Source: Frateuria edaphi (GTDB taxonomy: Bacteria; Pseudomonadota; Gammaproteobacteria; Xanthomonadales; Rhodanobacteraceae). From it: a stretch of 64,000 bases of DNA. Both the position numbers and the translations under genes were made by a program. The notes under the pieces were generated by a model. It searched no databases and was not told the DNA's origin. It saw only the letters and a program-made list of their open reading frames with translations. The stretch lies in assembly GCF_021117405.1 (NCBI RefSeq), contig NZ_CP088251.1:1364001-1428000 (forward strand), read 5' to 3'. Positions 58,413 through 64,000 of the stretch are shown piece by piece; the stretch's first letter is position 1; each line of letters opens with the position of its first letter.

Positions 58413-58723
58413 CACAGCACCCCCACCGCGACCAGGAGGCGCGCCATCGGCTCGCGCAGCAGCCAGCCGAAGGCAAGCATGGCCGCGATCGCCAGCAGGC
58501 CCAGCGCGTTGACGCGGACGACCTCGGAGACGGTCAGCGGGCGCTCGGTGGGCTCGGCACAGCAGGTTTCACCGGCGGCCCGAACCCGGACCAGCAGGGC
58601 GTCGGCGTGCAGTTGCGCTTCGGCGCGCTCGGCACGCTCAACCTCGTAACGCAAGCGCACCGCCAGGTAGTGAGCGATCGCCGCCTCGATGTCGCTGCGC
58701 TGGCGGAGGGTCTGGCCGCTCAT
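58412..58723 (-). CDS. Small phage membrane protein
   Basis: A 103-residue protein with a helical, charged N-terminus (IEAAIAHYLAVRLRYEVERA) and one transmembrane segment near the end (ALGLLAIAAMLAFGWLL). Starts at ATG 58723 in an ATGA overlap with the first gene of the operon. Unknown function; host-membrane or lysis-timing roles are only guesses. Confidence 0.5.
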   Translation of the reverse strand: MSGQTLRQRSDIEAAIAHYLAVRLRYEVERAERAEAQLHADALLVRVRAAGETCCAEPTERPLTVSEVVRVNALGLLAIAAMLAFGWLLREPMARLLVAVGVL

Positions 58724-58908
58724 GCGGCCACCGGGCGCTGCTGAGCCTGCATGGCACGCCACATCGAATCCGCGGCCGATCGCGCGGTCTCCGCGCTGGC
58801 GTAGGTCGTGGTGGTGCGGGCTACGCGCTCCTGCGTCTTGAGGTCGATGACCTCGCCGACCCACTGCGGGCCGCTGCGCGTTGAGGTGAAGGTGACTTCC
58901 TGAGGCAT
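58720..58908 (-). CDS. First gene of the leftward early operon, small unknown protein
   Basis: A 62-residue protein (MPQEVTFTSTRSGPQWVGEV). ATG 58908 has a strong GGGGAG 6 nt ahead and is the first start after PL. It is not Arg-rich, so it does not look like a lambda N antiterminator. Followed by chained overlaps in the operon. Confidence 0.55.
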   Translation of the reverse strand: MPQEVTFTSTRSGPQWVGEVIDLKTQERVARTTTTYASAETARSAADSMWRAMQAQQRPVAA

Positions 58909-58943
58909 CTCGTTCTCCCCGGCCTGTGAAGGCGACGGGAAGC

Positions 58944-58972
58944 ACGATAGCAACGCTTCAATAGCAATGCAA
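58944..58972 (-). promoter_or_regulatory. PL-like leftward early promoter
   Basis: Minus-strand TTGCAT (58967-58972), exactly 17 bp spacer, TATCGT (58944-58949). The first ATG is about 30 nt downstream of the expected start site with a strong Shine-Dalgarno. The same TTGCNT-N17-TATCGT layout recurs at PR. Operator-like sites cover both boxes. Confidence 0.7.
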
Positions 58973-58984
58973 TAGCAGTGCTCT
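58947..58984. promoter_or_regulatory. Left operator cluster (three GC-N3-GCTAT sites)
   Basis: Read on the minus strand: AGAGC-ACT-GCTAT (58972-58984), ATTGC-ATT-GCTAT (58961-58973), GAAGC-GTT-GCTAT (58947-58959). All match NNNGC-N3-GCTAT, the pattern of three sites near PR. They overlap the PL -35 and -10 boxes, as operators for a repressor should. Confidence 0.7.
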
Positions 58985-59024
58985 AGATTTTTTTTGTTGC
59001 CGATGCGCTGCGGCATCTGGGCAC

Positions 59025-59051
59025 AAAAAAGCCCGCCGTAGCGGGCTCAAA
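59025..59051 (-). terminator. Terminator of the repressor-side operon, just before PL
   Basis: Stem GAGCCCGC-TACG-GCGGGCT on the minus strand, followed by a T6 run (A tract at 59025-59030). It ends the leftward cassette 59070-60087 about 40 nt before the PL region, as the terminator between rexB and PL does in lambda. Confidence 0.85.
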
Positions 59052-59069
59052 TTGGAGCGTGTGGGTGGC

Positions 59070-59774
59070 CTACTTGGGTGGCGTAGCGGATTTCGCTTGC
59101 CCTTGCGCTGCCGCTGGTTGCGGGGCCGCCGGTTGCGGGGCCGCCGGCTGCGCGGCAGCCGGAGGCTGGGCGGGTGGCGGAGCCTTATGGAGCGCATTCC
59201 AGAACCCCAGGCCAAGACCAGCAACGGTTAGCACTGTGCCGAAAGACCACACGATGACCTTGTAGCCTAGGGCGTAGTACTGATTGCGGTCCTTTTCTTG
59301 TGCGACCTGGATTTCGGCAAGCACGCGGCGCGCGTCAGCAAAGAAGGAGGCCGCCTCGGAGCGCATAACCGAACCCTGAGCCTCGATGGTTTTCAGACCC
59401 GTTTGAAGGTCGGCCCGAAGCGCGGCGCTGTCTGCCCGCATGGACTCTACGGCGGTAGCCACCCGTGCCTCAGATGCCTCAAGGCGGGCCTTCACCTCTT
59501 CGCGGTTCATGTCGCTCATATCGGCAGCATTCCTACGGTCCACAAGGGCGATCGGTGGATCGTTAGTGAACTCGGTCTCTTGTGAGGCGCTCACGCGTTC
59601 ACCCACGACAGCGTTCACGGTGGCATTTCCGTACATCCCGAACACCGCGCTACTGCGCTCCTCCAGGATATCGAAGCCGCTGTACAGCTTCGCATGGTCA
59701 CCCAACCCATACATGACGATCGTGCTCGTGTCTGAGGGTTGTCTCGCCGCATGCTTATGGCTACTTGCGGACAT
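59070..59774 (-). CDS. Coiled-coil membrane protein in the rexB position (unknown)
   Basis: A 234-residue protein. The N-terminal 80 residues are soluble without known motifs (VMYGLGDHAKLYSGFDILEE). An amphipathic coiled-coil follows, about 82-165 (NREEVKARLEASEARVATAV; SMRADSAALRADLQTGLKTI). One transmembrane segment comes at about 172-195 (VIVWSFGTVLTVAGLGLGFW), then a Pro/Ala/Gln-rich C-terminal tail of repeated AAPQP units. Its start overlaps the upstream gene by 14 nt. Located between the repressor and PL, facing leftward, it is likely expressed in the lysogen. Superinfection exclusion is the analogy-based guess; no family recognised. Confidence 0.6.
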   Translation of the reverse strand: MSASSHKHAARQPSDTSTIVMYGLGDHAKLYSGFDILEERSSAVFGMYGNATVNAVVGERVSASQETEFTNDPPIALVDRRNAADMSDMNREEVKARLEASEARVATAVESMRADSAALRADLQTGLKTIEAQGSVMRSEAASFFADARRVLAEIQVAQEKDRNQYYALGYKVIVWSFGTVLTVAGLGLGFWNALHKAPPPAQPPAAAQPAAPQPAAPQPAAAQGQAKSATPPK

Positions 59775-60087
59775 ACCCTAGCTTCTCAAGGGCGGCGGGT
59801 CCGAGGTTTTCGATCAACCCTTCCATCAGTGCGATGGCGCGGTTCTCGTGCATTCTTGTCAGCGAAGTGAGGCGCCGTTCAATTGTTGGTCCCTGCTGGG
59901 AAATACTGTAGTGGTCGTAACCGAAGCCAACCAGGATGGATGTCACGCCGTCCGAGCTATCCATCTTCCCGACAATCACGTGATCGGCCAGGTCGTTGGG
60001 GACCTCACGGAAAACCCAAGGCATGTCCGGTGTGCCCGTGACCGTCTGCCGAGTTGAGCTGGTTCCAGGTGTTGTTGCTTCGCTCAA
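59761..60087 (-). CDS. Small soluble protein in the rexA position (unknown)
   Basis: A 108-residue protein if translation begins at TTG 60087 (AGGGAG 7-8 nt ahead) or shorter from the internal ATG of PDMPWVFREVPNDLADHVIV. The middle shows TSILVGFGYDHYSISQQGPT and a C-terminal helical end (ENRAIALMEGLIENLGPAAL EKLGYVRK split here only for length). It has no transmembrane segment. Downstream the membrane protein gene overlaps it by 14 nt. Base composition looks more A/T-rich than neighbouring phage genes. Function unknown. Confidence 0.5.
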   Translation of the reverse strand: MSEATTPGTSSTRQTVTGTPDMPWVFREVPNDLADHVIVGKMDSSDGVTSILVGFGYDHYSISQQGPTIERRLTSLTRMHENRAIALMEGLIENLGPAALEKLGYVRK

Positions 60088-60224
60088 AGTCGCTCTCCCT
60101 AACCCCGTCTGGTTGCTTGGTCTGTGTCTGCTTTCAATACGGCGCCTACACCGCGCCGTCACGCCAATCTCACGTCTTGCGAGCCCTTCCGGATTCAATG
60201 CCTGCCTGGAACCGGAGGGGGACT

Positions 60225-60449
60225 ATGCCTGCTGACCTTGATGACCTGATGGCTGGGCTTTGCGCTGGCATCGCTGCCTTACGTGCGGCGGAGCGCAAGC
60301 CCGACCCCTTACCGCTCCCTAACCGCCGCCCTTGTCCAGCGCTTGCAGTAGTTCCTGCACGAAGCCCTGCTGCACGTACCGAGCTGGAACATGCTTGCGA
60401 ATCGTCTTCGCCACGTCCGAAGCTTCAGCTGGTCGGTGGACGGTCATAA
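60225..60449 (+). CDS. Possible small plus-strand gene, antisense to the repressor 3' end
   Basis: A 74-codon frame starting MPADLDDLMAGLCAGIAALR, with a very strong GGAGGGGG 6 nt before the ATG. The first 95 nt lie in the gap between the repressor and the rexA-position gene; the rest is antisense to the repressor C-terminus. The second half is Pro/Arg-rich like a shadow frame. Doubtful, reported for its ribosome site. Confidence 0.3.
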   Translation: MPADLDDLMAGLCAGIAALRAAERKPDPLPLPNRRPCPALAVVPARSPAARTELEHACESSSPRPKLQLVGGRS

Positions 60450-60846
60450 CCGACACCAAAGCCGAAAGGGCATAGCGCAGCGAGTCGACGTCGTTCTCCA
60501 GCCGCCTGATGACCAGGTCATGCCGCAGAGGCTCGTCGCCCTCGGCTTGGCCAGCCCGCAGGGGAACCACATTCCCCATCGCTTCTGAGCTGGCCATGGC
60601 GTTGAACTTCGCGCTGATCGAGCGCGGATCCACGTCCAGATATGCGCCCAACCGGGCAGCCTTCTCGGCCGGCACGGGCCGACGTCCCGTCACCCACTGG
60701 GAAACCATCCCGTCCGACACACTCATGTGTCGGGCCACGGAGACGTTGTTCACCTGCGCGCGCGCCATCGCGGCGGCAAGCGCGAGCGCTTCCTTGCTTG
60801 GCGTGGAGGTAGGCGTTTTGGCGGCCATTGAAGCAATGCTATTCAT
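60319..60846 (-). CDS. XRE-type phage repressor (CI-like, no peptidase domain)
   Basis: A 175-residue protein with a Cro/CI-type HTH at about residues 18-75 (ALAAAMARAQVNNVSVARHM; SVSDGMVSQWVTGRRPVPAE). The C-terminal 90 residues are helical with no Ala-Gly cleavage site or Ser/Lys S24 peptidase motif. It therefore should not be self-cleaved via RecA. It is divergent from the Cro-like gene with the operator cluster between them. The first ATG at 60846 overlaps operator site 60830-60842; the next ATG (60828) lies beyond it. A -10-like TATGTG at 60852-60857 puts the transcript start close to the ATG, so a leaderless mRNA is possible, as with lambda cI. Confidence 0.8.
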   Translation of the reverse strand: MNSIASMAAKTPTSTPSKEALALAAAMARAQVNNVSVARHMSVSDGMVSQWVTGRRPVPAEKAARLGAYLDVDPRSISAKFNAMASSEAMGNVVPLRAGQAEGDEPLRHDLVIRRLENDVDSLRYALSALVSVMTVHRPAEASDVAKTIRKHVPARYVQQGFVQELLQALDKGGG

Positions 60847-60902
60847 GGCTCCACATACCGTCGATGCGCAAAGCTATTGCTTGCGTAGAATAGCGATGCT
60901 AT
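60830..60902. promoter_or_regulatory. Right operator cluster (three GC-N3-GCTAT sites)
   Basis: Plus-strand sites GAAGC-AAT-GCTAT (60830-60842), TGCGC-AAA-GCTAT (60865-60877) and ATAGC-GAT-GCTAT (60890-60902). The last is a full palindrome, ATAGC/GCTAT. They lie between the divergent repressor and Cro genes and match the PL-side motif in sequence and orientation relative to transcription. Confidence 0.72.
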
Positions 60903-60905
60903 CGT
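60877..60905 (+). promoter_or_regulatory. PR-like rightward early promoter
   Basis: TTGCTT (60877-60882), 17-bp spacer, TATCGT (60900-60905), identical in layout to PL. The expected start site is at or next to the Cro ATG (60912), predicting a leaderless transcript. Confidence 0.65.
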
Positions 60906-60911
60906 CGCGCC

Positions 60912-61172
60912 ATGGACAAGCCCACCGCTATTCAGAAAGCCGTTGAGGCCTGCGACAACGCGCAGGCGGAGCTCGCGCGCCGCATCAATGTCGCGCCCCA
61001 ATTGGTCTGGCAATGGTGTGATGGGCGACGGCCCGTCCCGGCCCATCGCTGCCTTGCGATCGAGCAGGCCACCAATGGGGTGGTGACTCGGTTCGATCTC
61101 CGCCCTGACGTCTTCGGCTCGCTGCAGCCCACATCGGCGGGGCAGGGCGAGGCGCACAGCGATGCGGCCTGA
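60912..61172 (+). CDS. YdaS/Cro-like phage regulator
   Basis: An 86-residue protein with a compact HTH: AIQKAVEACDNAQAELARRI followed by NVAPQLVWQWCDGRRPVPAH. The pattern Q-x-x-LA-RR-x-x-x-P-x-x-V-x-QW is that of YdaS-type Cro proteins in lambdoid prophages. Its first codon lies only 6 nt after the PR -10 box. It probably represses PL/PR or the repressor promoter, opposing the XRE repressor. Confidence 0.8.
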   Translation: MDKPTAIQKAVEACDNAQAELARRINVAPQLVWQWCDGRRPVPAHRCLAIEQATNGVVTRFDLRPDVFGSLQPTSAGQGEAHSDAA

Positions 61173-61250
61173 GCTGTTTTTCCACTGATTCGACATCGGC
61201 TCGTTCCGTGAAGGGACGGGCCATTTTTCGCTATGGCAAGGGGAATCCTG

Positions 61251-61290
61251 GGGAACACACCGTCCCCGCGGTTCCCAAGGAATAGGGAAC
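61251..61290 (+). promoter_or_regulatory. Possible alternative-hairpin leader of the CII-like gene
   Basis: GTTCCC at 61271-61276 can pair with GGGAAC at 61251-61256 or with GGGAAC at 61285-61290. The second pairing would bury the GGGA that is the likely ribosome site of the ATG at 61296. The two hairpins exclude each other. Inferred only from sequence complementarity. Confidence 0.4.
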
Positions 61291-61295
61291 ACCCC

Positions 61296-61679
61296 ATGCA
61301 GCAGCTCAGCCTGACCTTCGAACCCGGCCTCGCGCAGCGCTCCCGCTCGCTGCGGGACCACATGACCACGCGCGTCTATAACCGGGGTCTGGTCGATGTG
61401 GCGGGGCAGATGGATCTGTCGCCGTCGAAGCTCACCGAAAAGCTGGCCGGCGCCGACAGCGGCGGCAAGCCGCGGGGCATGACCATCGACGAGCTCGAGA
61501 CCTACATCCGCGTGACGGGCGACATCAGCCCCGTGCACTACCTGGTCGACAAGTACCTGCGTGACCCGGCCGTCGCTCAGCAGGAGGCGCTCGCCAAGCT
61601 GGCGTCGCTCGCTGAGGTCATCCCTGGCCTGATGGCGGCGGCCGGGCTGCAGGTAGCGTCGACGCGGAGGGCTCGCTGA
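61296..61679 (+). CDS. CII-like phage regulatory protein
   Basis: A 127-residue protein with helices matching the phage CII/CP76-type regulator family: FEPGLAQRSRSLRDHMTTRV, LVDVAGQMDLSPSKLTEKLA, GMTIDELETYIRVTGDISPV and HYLVDKYLRDP. In temperate phages this family promotes lysogeny from promoters upstream of repressor and integrase genes. Position after Cro agrees. The start at 61296 follows GGGAAC at 7 nt. The host protein HflD, encoded at 10.3 kb, antagonises CII in lambda. Confidence 0.75.
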   Translation: MQQLSLTFEPGLAQRSRSLRDHMTTRVYNRGLVDVAGQMDLSPSKLTEKLAGADSGGKPRGMTIDELETYIRVTGDISPVHYLVDKYLRDPAVAQQEALAKLASLAEVIPGLMAAAGLQVASTRRAR

Positions 61680-62020
61680 TGGGGCTCCTTTCCTTTTTCG
61701 CTCCTGCGAAGCGTGCCACGCAAACAACGCCGCACCCTGATGGTGCGCCGCTGGCTGTGACCTTAAGGCGCATGAACCGTGATCACGACGTCGATGGGTT
61801 CGCTGAGCCCGACGCGCGCACGGTCGACCTGATCCGCCAGCACCTACCCAACCGCCCGCGTGAACCGAACGCGCCGCTGCGTGCCGCCCTCGTGGCCCGC
61901 GCCTACCGTTGCGCCCTGCGGGCCGGCCGTCGCCTGAGCGACGAGGAAGGCCACACGCTGGCTGAAGCGATCGACGAGCTGAGTGCCTTCGCGCTCAAGC
62001 TGGGGAAGGGTGGGGCATGA
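61679..62020 (+). CDS. Phage protein of unknown function
   Basis: A 113-residue protein starting MGLLSFFAPAKRATQTTPHP, with a helical C-terminal half (APLRAALVARAYRCALRAGR; EEGHTLAEAIDELSAFALKL). TGATG overlap with the CII-like gene, ATGA overlap with the next. No family recognised. Confidence 0.6.
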   Translation: MGLLSFFAPAKRATQTTPHPDGAPLAVTLRRMNRDHDVDGFAEPDARTVDLIRQHLPNRPREPNAPLRAALVARAYRCALRAGRRLSDEEGHTLAEAIDELSAFALKLGKGGA

Positions 62021-62499
62021 GGCCACTCGGGCACATCTCCCACGGCACCCGCCGCATCGCCTCGCGCGCATTCAGCACGGTCAAGGATTACGGCCAGGTC
62101 GCCGTCTTCCTGGGCTGCGAAACGGGACAGGCGGCCGCAGTTGAGGTCACCGATCCGGACTACAGGAGCGCCCTGCAACGGCACGCCAACCACCTGGTCG
62201 GCGTCTACGTGGACGACCTCTCCGATGGCGAGGCTCTGCGCGAACAGATCAGCGGCGACCTCATCACCCACATGCGCGTGGCGCAGATCGACACGCCACA
62301 GATGCCCATGCGCGAGCGGTTGCTGAAGGCGCTGGAGCAGGGGCCGCTGGCCACCAACGACATCGCTCAATGCCTGGGCGTGACCGCCTGCTATGTGCGC
62401 CGCTTGCTCGCCGAGCTGCGCCGCGAGGGGCATGTTCGACCGACGGGGCACGCGCCAGGGCGCACGGCTCACAGCAACGTCTGGAGCGTGGCCGCATGA
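62017..62499 (+). CDS. Phage protein with C-terminal winged-helix domain
   Basis: A 160-residue protein. The N-terminal half is alpha/beta (FSTVKDYGQVAVFLGCETGQ; NHLVGVYVDDLSDGEALREQ). The C-terminal 65 residues form a winged HTH (MPMRERLLKALEQGPLATND followed by IAQCLGVTACYVRRLLAELR). Coupled by ATGA overlaps to both neighbours. A role in control or replication is likely but unproven. Confidence 0.65.
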   Translation: MRPLGHISHGTRRIASRAFSTVKDYGQVAVFLGCETGQAAAVEVTDPDYRSALQRHANHLVGVYVDDLSDGEALREQISGDLITHMRVAQIDTPQMPMRERLLKALEQGPLATNDIAQCLGVTACYVRRLLAELRREGHVRPTGHAPGRTAHSNVWSVAA

Positions 62500-62675
62500 A
62501 GCGCTCCGACGCCTGGTTCGATCGCCAACTTGCCCACGTCCGCGCGTGCCTCGCCGAGGCTGACCGGCGCCACACCCCCGAGGAGATCGCCGCGCACGAA
62601 GCTGCGCTGGCGGTCCTTTCCACCCATCCACAGGCTCCGCTGCCGCTCAAGGCGGGGGAGAAAGCGCATGCGTGA
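62496..62675 (+). CDS. Small phage protein of unknown function
   Basis: A 59-residue protein (MKRSDAWFDRQLAHVRACLA; EEIAAHEAALAVLSTHPQAP). It overlaps the O-like gene by 8 nt and the upstream gene by 4 nt. No family recognised. Confidence 0.5.
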   Translation: MKRSDAWFDRQLAHVRACLAEADRRHTPEEIAAHEAALAVLSTHPQAPLPLKAGEKAHA

Positions 62676-63525
62676 CTACGGCAAGGTGAACCCGAAGTTC
62701 TGGACGTCGGGCACCGGCAAAGAGATCCGCAAGAGGGGTCCGGAAGCCCTTGTGGTGGCCCTCTACCTGATGACGTCGCCGCACTCGAACATGCTCGGGC
62801 TCTACATCCAGCCCGTGATGTACATGGCGTACGAGACGGGACTGGGCTTGGAAGGGGCTTCCAAGGGGCTTAGTGAGTGCATCGATACCGGTTTCTGCCG
62901 GTACGACGACGAGACCGAAACGGTCTGGGTTGTCGAGATGGCCAAGTACCAGATCGCCAACGAACTTAAGGCTTCGGACAACCGTTGCGCCGGCATCCAG
63001 AAGGAATACGACGCCCTCCACGACAACCCGTTCCTGGTCGACTTCTTCACCCACTACCAGCGGGCTTTCCACCTGTCGAAGCCTCGTTCTGAGGAAGCCC
63101 CTTCCGAGCCCCTCCCAAGCCAAGAGCAGGAGCAAGAGCAGGAACAAGAACAGGAGCAGGAGCAGGAGCAGGAGGGTGCAGGGAGGAAAACGACCTCCGA
63201 TGCCGATGCCGTGCTGGCCGCCTACCACCGGATCCTGCCCAACTGCCAGCGGATCGCCGTGCTCAACGACAAGCGGCGCAAGCGCATCGCCGCCGCCGTG
63301 AAGCTCGCCAAGGCCGTCTGCCGCCAGCAGGGCTGGCCCTACGAGCCTGCGCAGTTCTGGGCCGCCTACTTCGGCGAGTGCGCGAAGGACCCGTGGATGC
63401 GGGGCGAGCGCACGAACCCCAACAACCCGACCTGGAAGCAGAACCTCGACGTGCTGCTCGCTGAGGACCGTTTCGCGGGCGTCATGGACCGCGCCATCGC
63501 CGCCATGCAGCAGGAGGCCGCATGA
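62668..63525 (+). CDS. Phage replication protein O-like
   Basis: A 285-residue protein. The first 145 residues form a conserved phage N-domain (DYGKVNPKFWTSGTGKEIRK; EALVVALYLMTSPHSNMLGL). A linker of 17 alternating Glu/Gln residues (153-169) follows, then a C-terminal domain with AAAVKLAKAVCRQQGWPYEP, FWAAYFGECAKDPWMRGERT and WKQNLDVLLAEDRFAGVMD. That C-terminus is common in phage initiator proteins that recruit DnaB. It lies directly before a phage dnaB, with ATGA overlap. The replication origin, often inside an O gene, may be in the linker region; not identifiable here. Confidence 0.75.
   Translation: MRDYGKVNPKFWTSGTGKEIRKRGPEALVVALYLMTSPHSNMLGLYIQPVMYMAYETGLGLEGASKGLSECIDTGFCRYDDETETVWVVEMAKYQIANELKASDNRCAGIQKEYDALHDNPFLVDFFTHYQRAFHLSKPRSEEAPSEPLPSQEQEQEQEQEQEQEQEQEGAGRKTTSDADAVLAAYHRILPNCQRIAVLNDKRRKRIAAAVKLAKAVCRQQGWPYEPAQFWAAYFGECAKDPWMRGERTNPNNPTWKQNLDVLLAEDRFAGVMDRAIAAMQQEAA
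63124..63174 (+). repeat. GAGCAG hexanucleotide tract
   Basis: An almost perfect run of GAG/CAG and GAA/CAA codons, about 8 hexanucleotide units, coding for the Glu-Gln linker of the O-like protein. In-frame unit changes would alter only the linker length. Confidence 0.85.
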
Positions 63526-64000
63526 TCGTCCACGCCGAAACCGCCGTCCTCGGCGCATGCATGACCGACCCGAAGTGCTACTGGCGCGTCGCAGACCTGC
63601 TGGTGCCCGGTGACTTCGCCGATGGGCGACACGCGAAGCTCTTCGCGCTGATCACCGAGCAGGCCCGCCAGAGCGCGCCGTTCGACGCGATCACGCTCGC
63701 CGACCTCCAGCCCGCGCTCGGCTCGCTCGCCCTGGACATCCACAACACCGAGGGCTGGCGCACCGCCAACGTCCGCGCCTACGCCGAGCAGGTGGCGAGC
63801 CTTGCCATCACCCGCCGGGTGAAGTCCGCCGGCGCGCAAATCGCTCGCCTCGATGGGCCGGACGTGCTCGGCCAGGCCCAGCAGCTGCTCGGCTCTTGCC
63901 TTCCGCGGCACACCGGCGAGGTCAAGCACATCCGCGAGTACCTGCGCGCCTCGGTGGCCGAGCTGCAGCGACGGGTCGATGCCAAGGAATCCATGACCGG
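63522..64000 (+). CDS. Phage replicative DNA helicase (DnaB-like), partial at right edge
   Basis: The N-terminal 159 residues of a DnaB-family helicase: the N-terminal primase-interaction domain (VHAETAVLGACMTDPKCYWR; LVPGDFADGRHAKLFALITE), then VRAYAEQVASLAITRRVKSA and LLGSCLPRHTGEVKHIREYL. The RecA-like ATPase domain and Walker motifs lie beyond the window. ATG 63522 overlaps the O-like stop in ATGA. An own DnaB instead of a P-type loader is a known alternative in lambdoid phages. Confidence 0.85.
   Translation, partial: MIVHAETAVLGACMTDPKCYWRVADLLVPGDFADGRHAKLFALITEQARQSAPFDAITLADLQPALGSLALDIHNTEGWRTANVRAYAEQVASLAITRRVKSAGAQIARLDGPDVLGQAQQLLGSCLPRHTGEVKHIREYLRASVAELQRRVDAKESMT

Larger units (their letters stand above)
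47606..64000. mobile_element. Lambdoid prophage, left part (continues beyond the window)
   Basis: Everything from the tRNA-Leu 3' end to the right edge is phage-like. It holds an integrase beside the tRNA, a leftward early operon with RecT and YqaJ exonuclease, an immunity region with repressor, Cro and operators, and a rightward operon with CII-like, O-like and DnaB genes. No host housekeeping gene interrupts it. Structural and lysis genes and the distal attachment site are not in the window, so completeness cannot be judged. Confidence 0.93.

Noticed and set aside
58720-58908. Lambda N-like antiterminator as first gene after PL
   Set aside because: The product has no Arg-rich RNA-binding N-terminus and I could not find a convincing boxA/boxB nut site downstream of PL.
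60225-60449. Treating the antisense ORF as a confident gene
   Set aside because: Its second half is Pro/Arg-rich and antisense to the repressor; only the ribosome site speaks for it, so it is kept at low confidence.

Overview
The window is GC-rich, densely coded gammaproteobacterial chromosome. Gene content and order (serC-pheA-aroA, kdsB, uvrC-pgsA-tRNA cluster, clpS-clpA-infA, an OPT-family transporter) fit the Xanthomonadales, most likely Rhodanobacteraceae (Rhodanobacter/Dyella/Luteibacter type). The genus is an inference. There are no rRNA genes, CRISPR arrays or recognisable insertion sequences.

Region 1 (1-47605) is core chromosome. It starts with a minus-strand rluB-scpB-scpA operon (ribosome maturation, chromosome condensation), then a PilZ protein, fadD, a small lipoprotein, acnA and an OxyR-like LysR regulator with no cysteine. 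Next come hflD-mnmA-nudix, clpS-clpA, infA, an FHA membrane protein, an MBL exonuclease/ATP-dependent DNA ligase pair, an ABC exporter, an OPT transporter and a mixed set of metabolic genes (aldehyde dehydrogenase, xseA, phospholipase-D-type synthase, acetyl-CoA hydrolase/transferase, SDR, ispG, an HD-GYP protein, aat). A plus-strand run serC-pheA-aroA-kdsB-uvrC-pgsA leads into tRNA-Gly, tRNA-Gly, tRNA-Cys and tRNA-Leu.

Region 2 (47606-64000, continuing past the right edge) is the left part of a lambdoid prophage inserted at the 3' end of tRNA-Leu(UAA). A tyrosine integrase lies next to the tRNA. A long leftward early operon follows, with many genes joined by stop/start overlaps: YqaJ exonuclease, RecT, a ParB-like protein, an HNH protein, a DUF1351-like coiled coil and many small genes. 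At 58.9-60.9 kb is an immunity region: PL with three operator-like sites, a two-gene cassette, an XRE repressor, three more operator-like sites, PR and a YdaS-type Cro. Rightward early genes are a CII-like regulator, small genes, an O-like replication protein and a DnaB helicase cut by the window edge.

The most interesting material is in the immunity region. Six copies of a GC-N3-GCTAT motif lie at PL and PR, and both promoters have the same TTGCNT-N17-TATCGT architecture. A small soluble protein and a coiled-coil membrane protein sit exactly where rexA/rexB sit in lambda, closed by a terminator just before PL. They have no family I recognise and are candidates for a superinfection-exclusion or other lysogen-expressed system. 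A second lysogen-gene candidate is a membrane protein at 49777-50436, encoded against the leftward operon.
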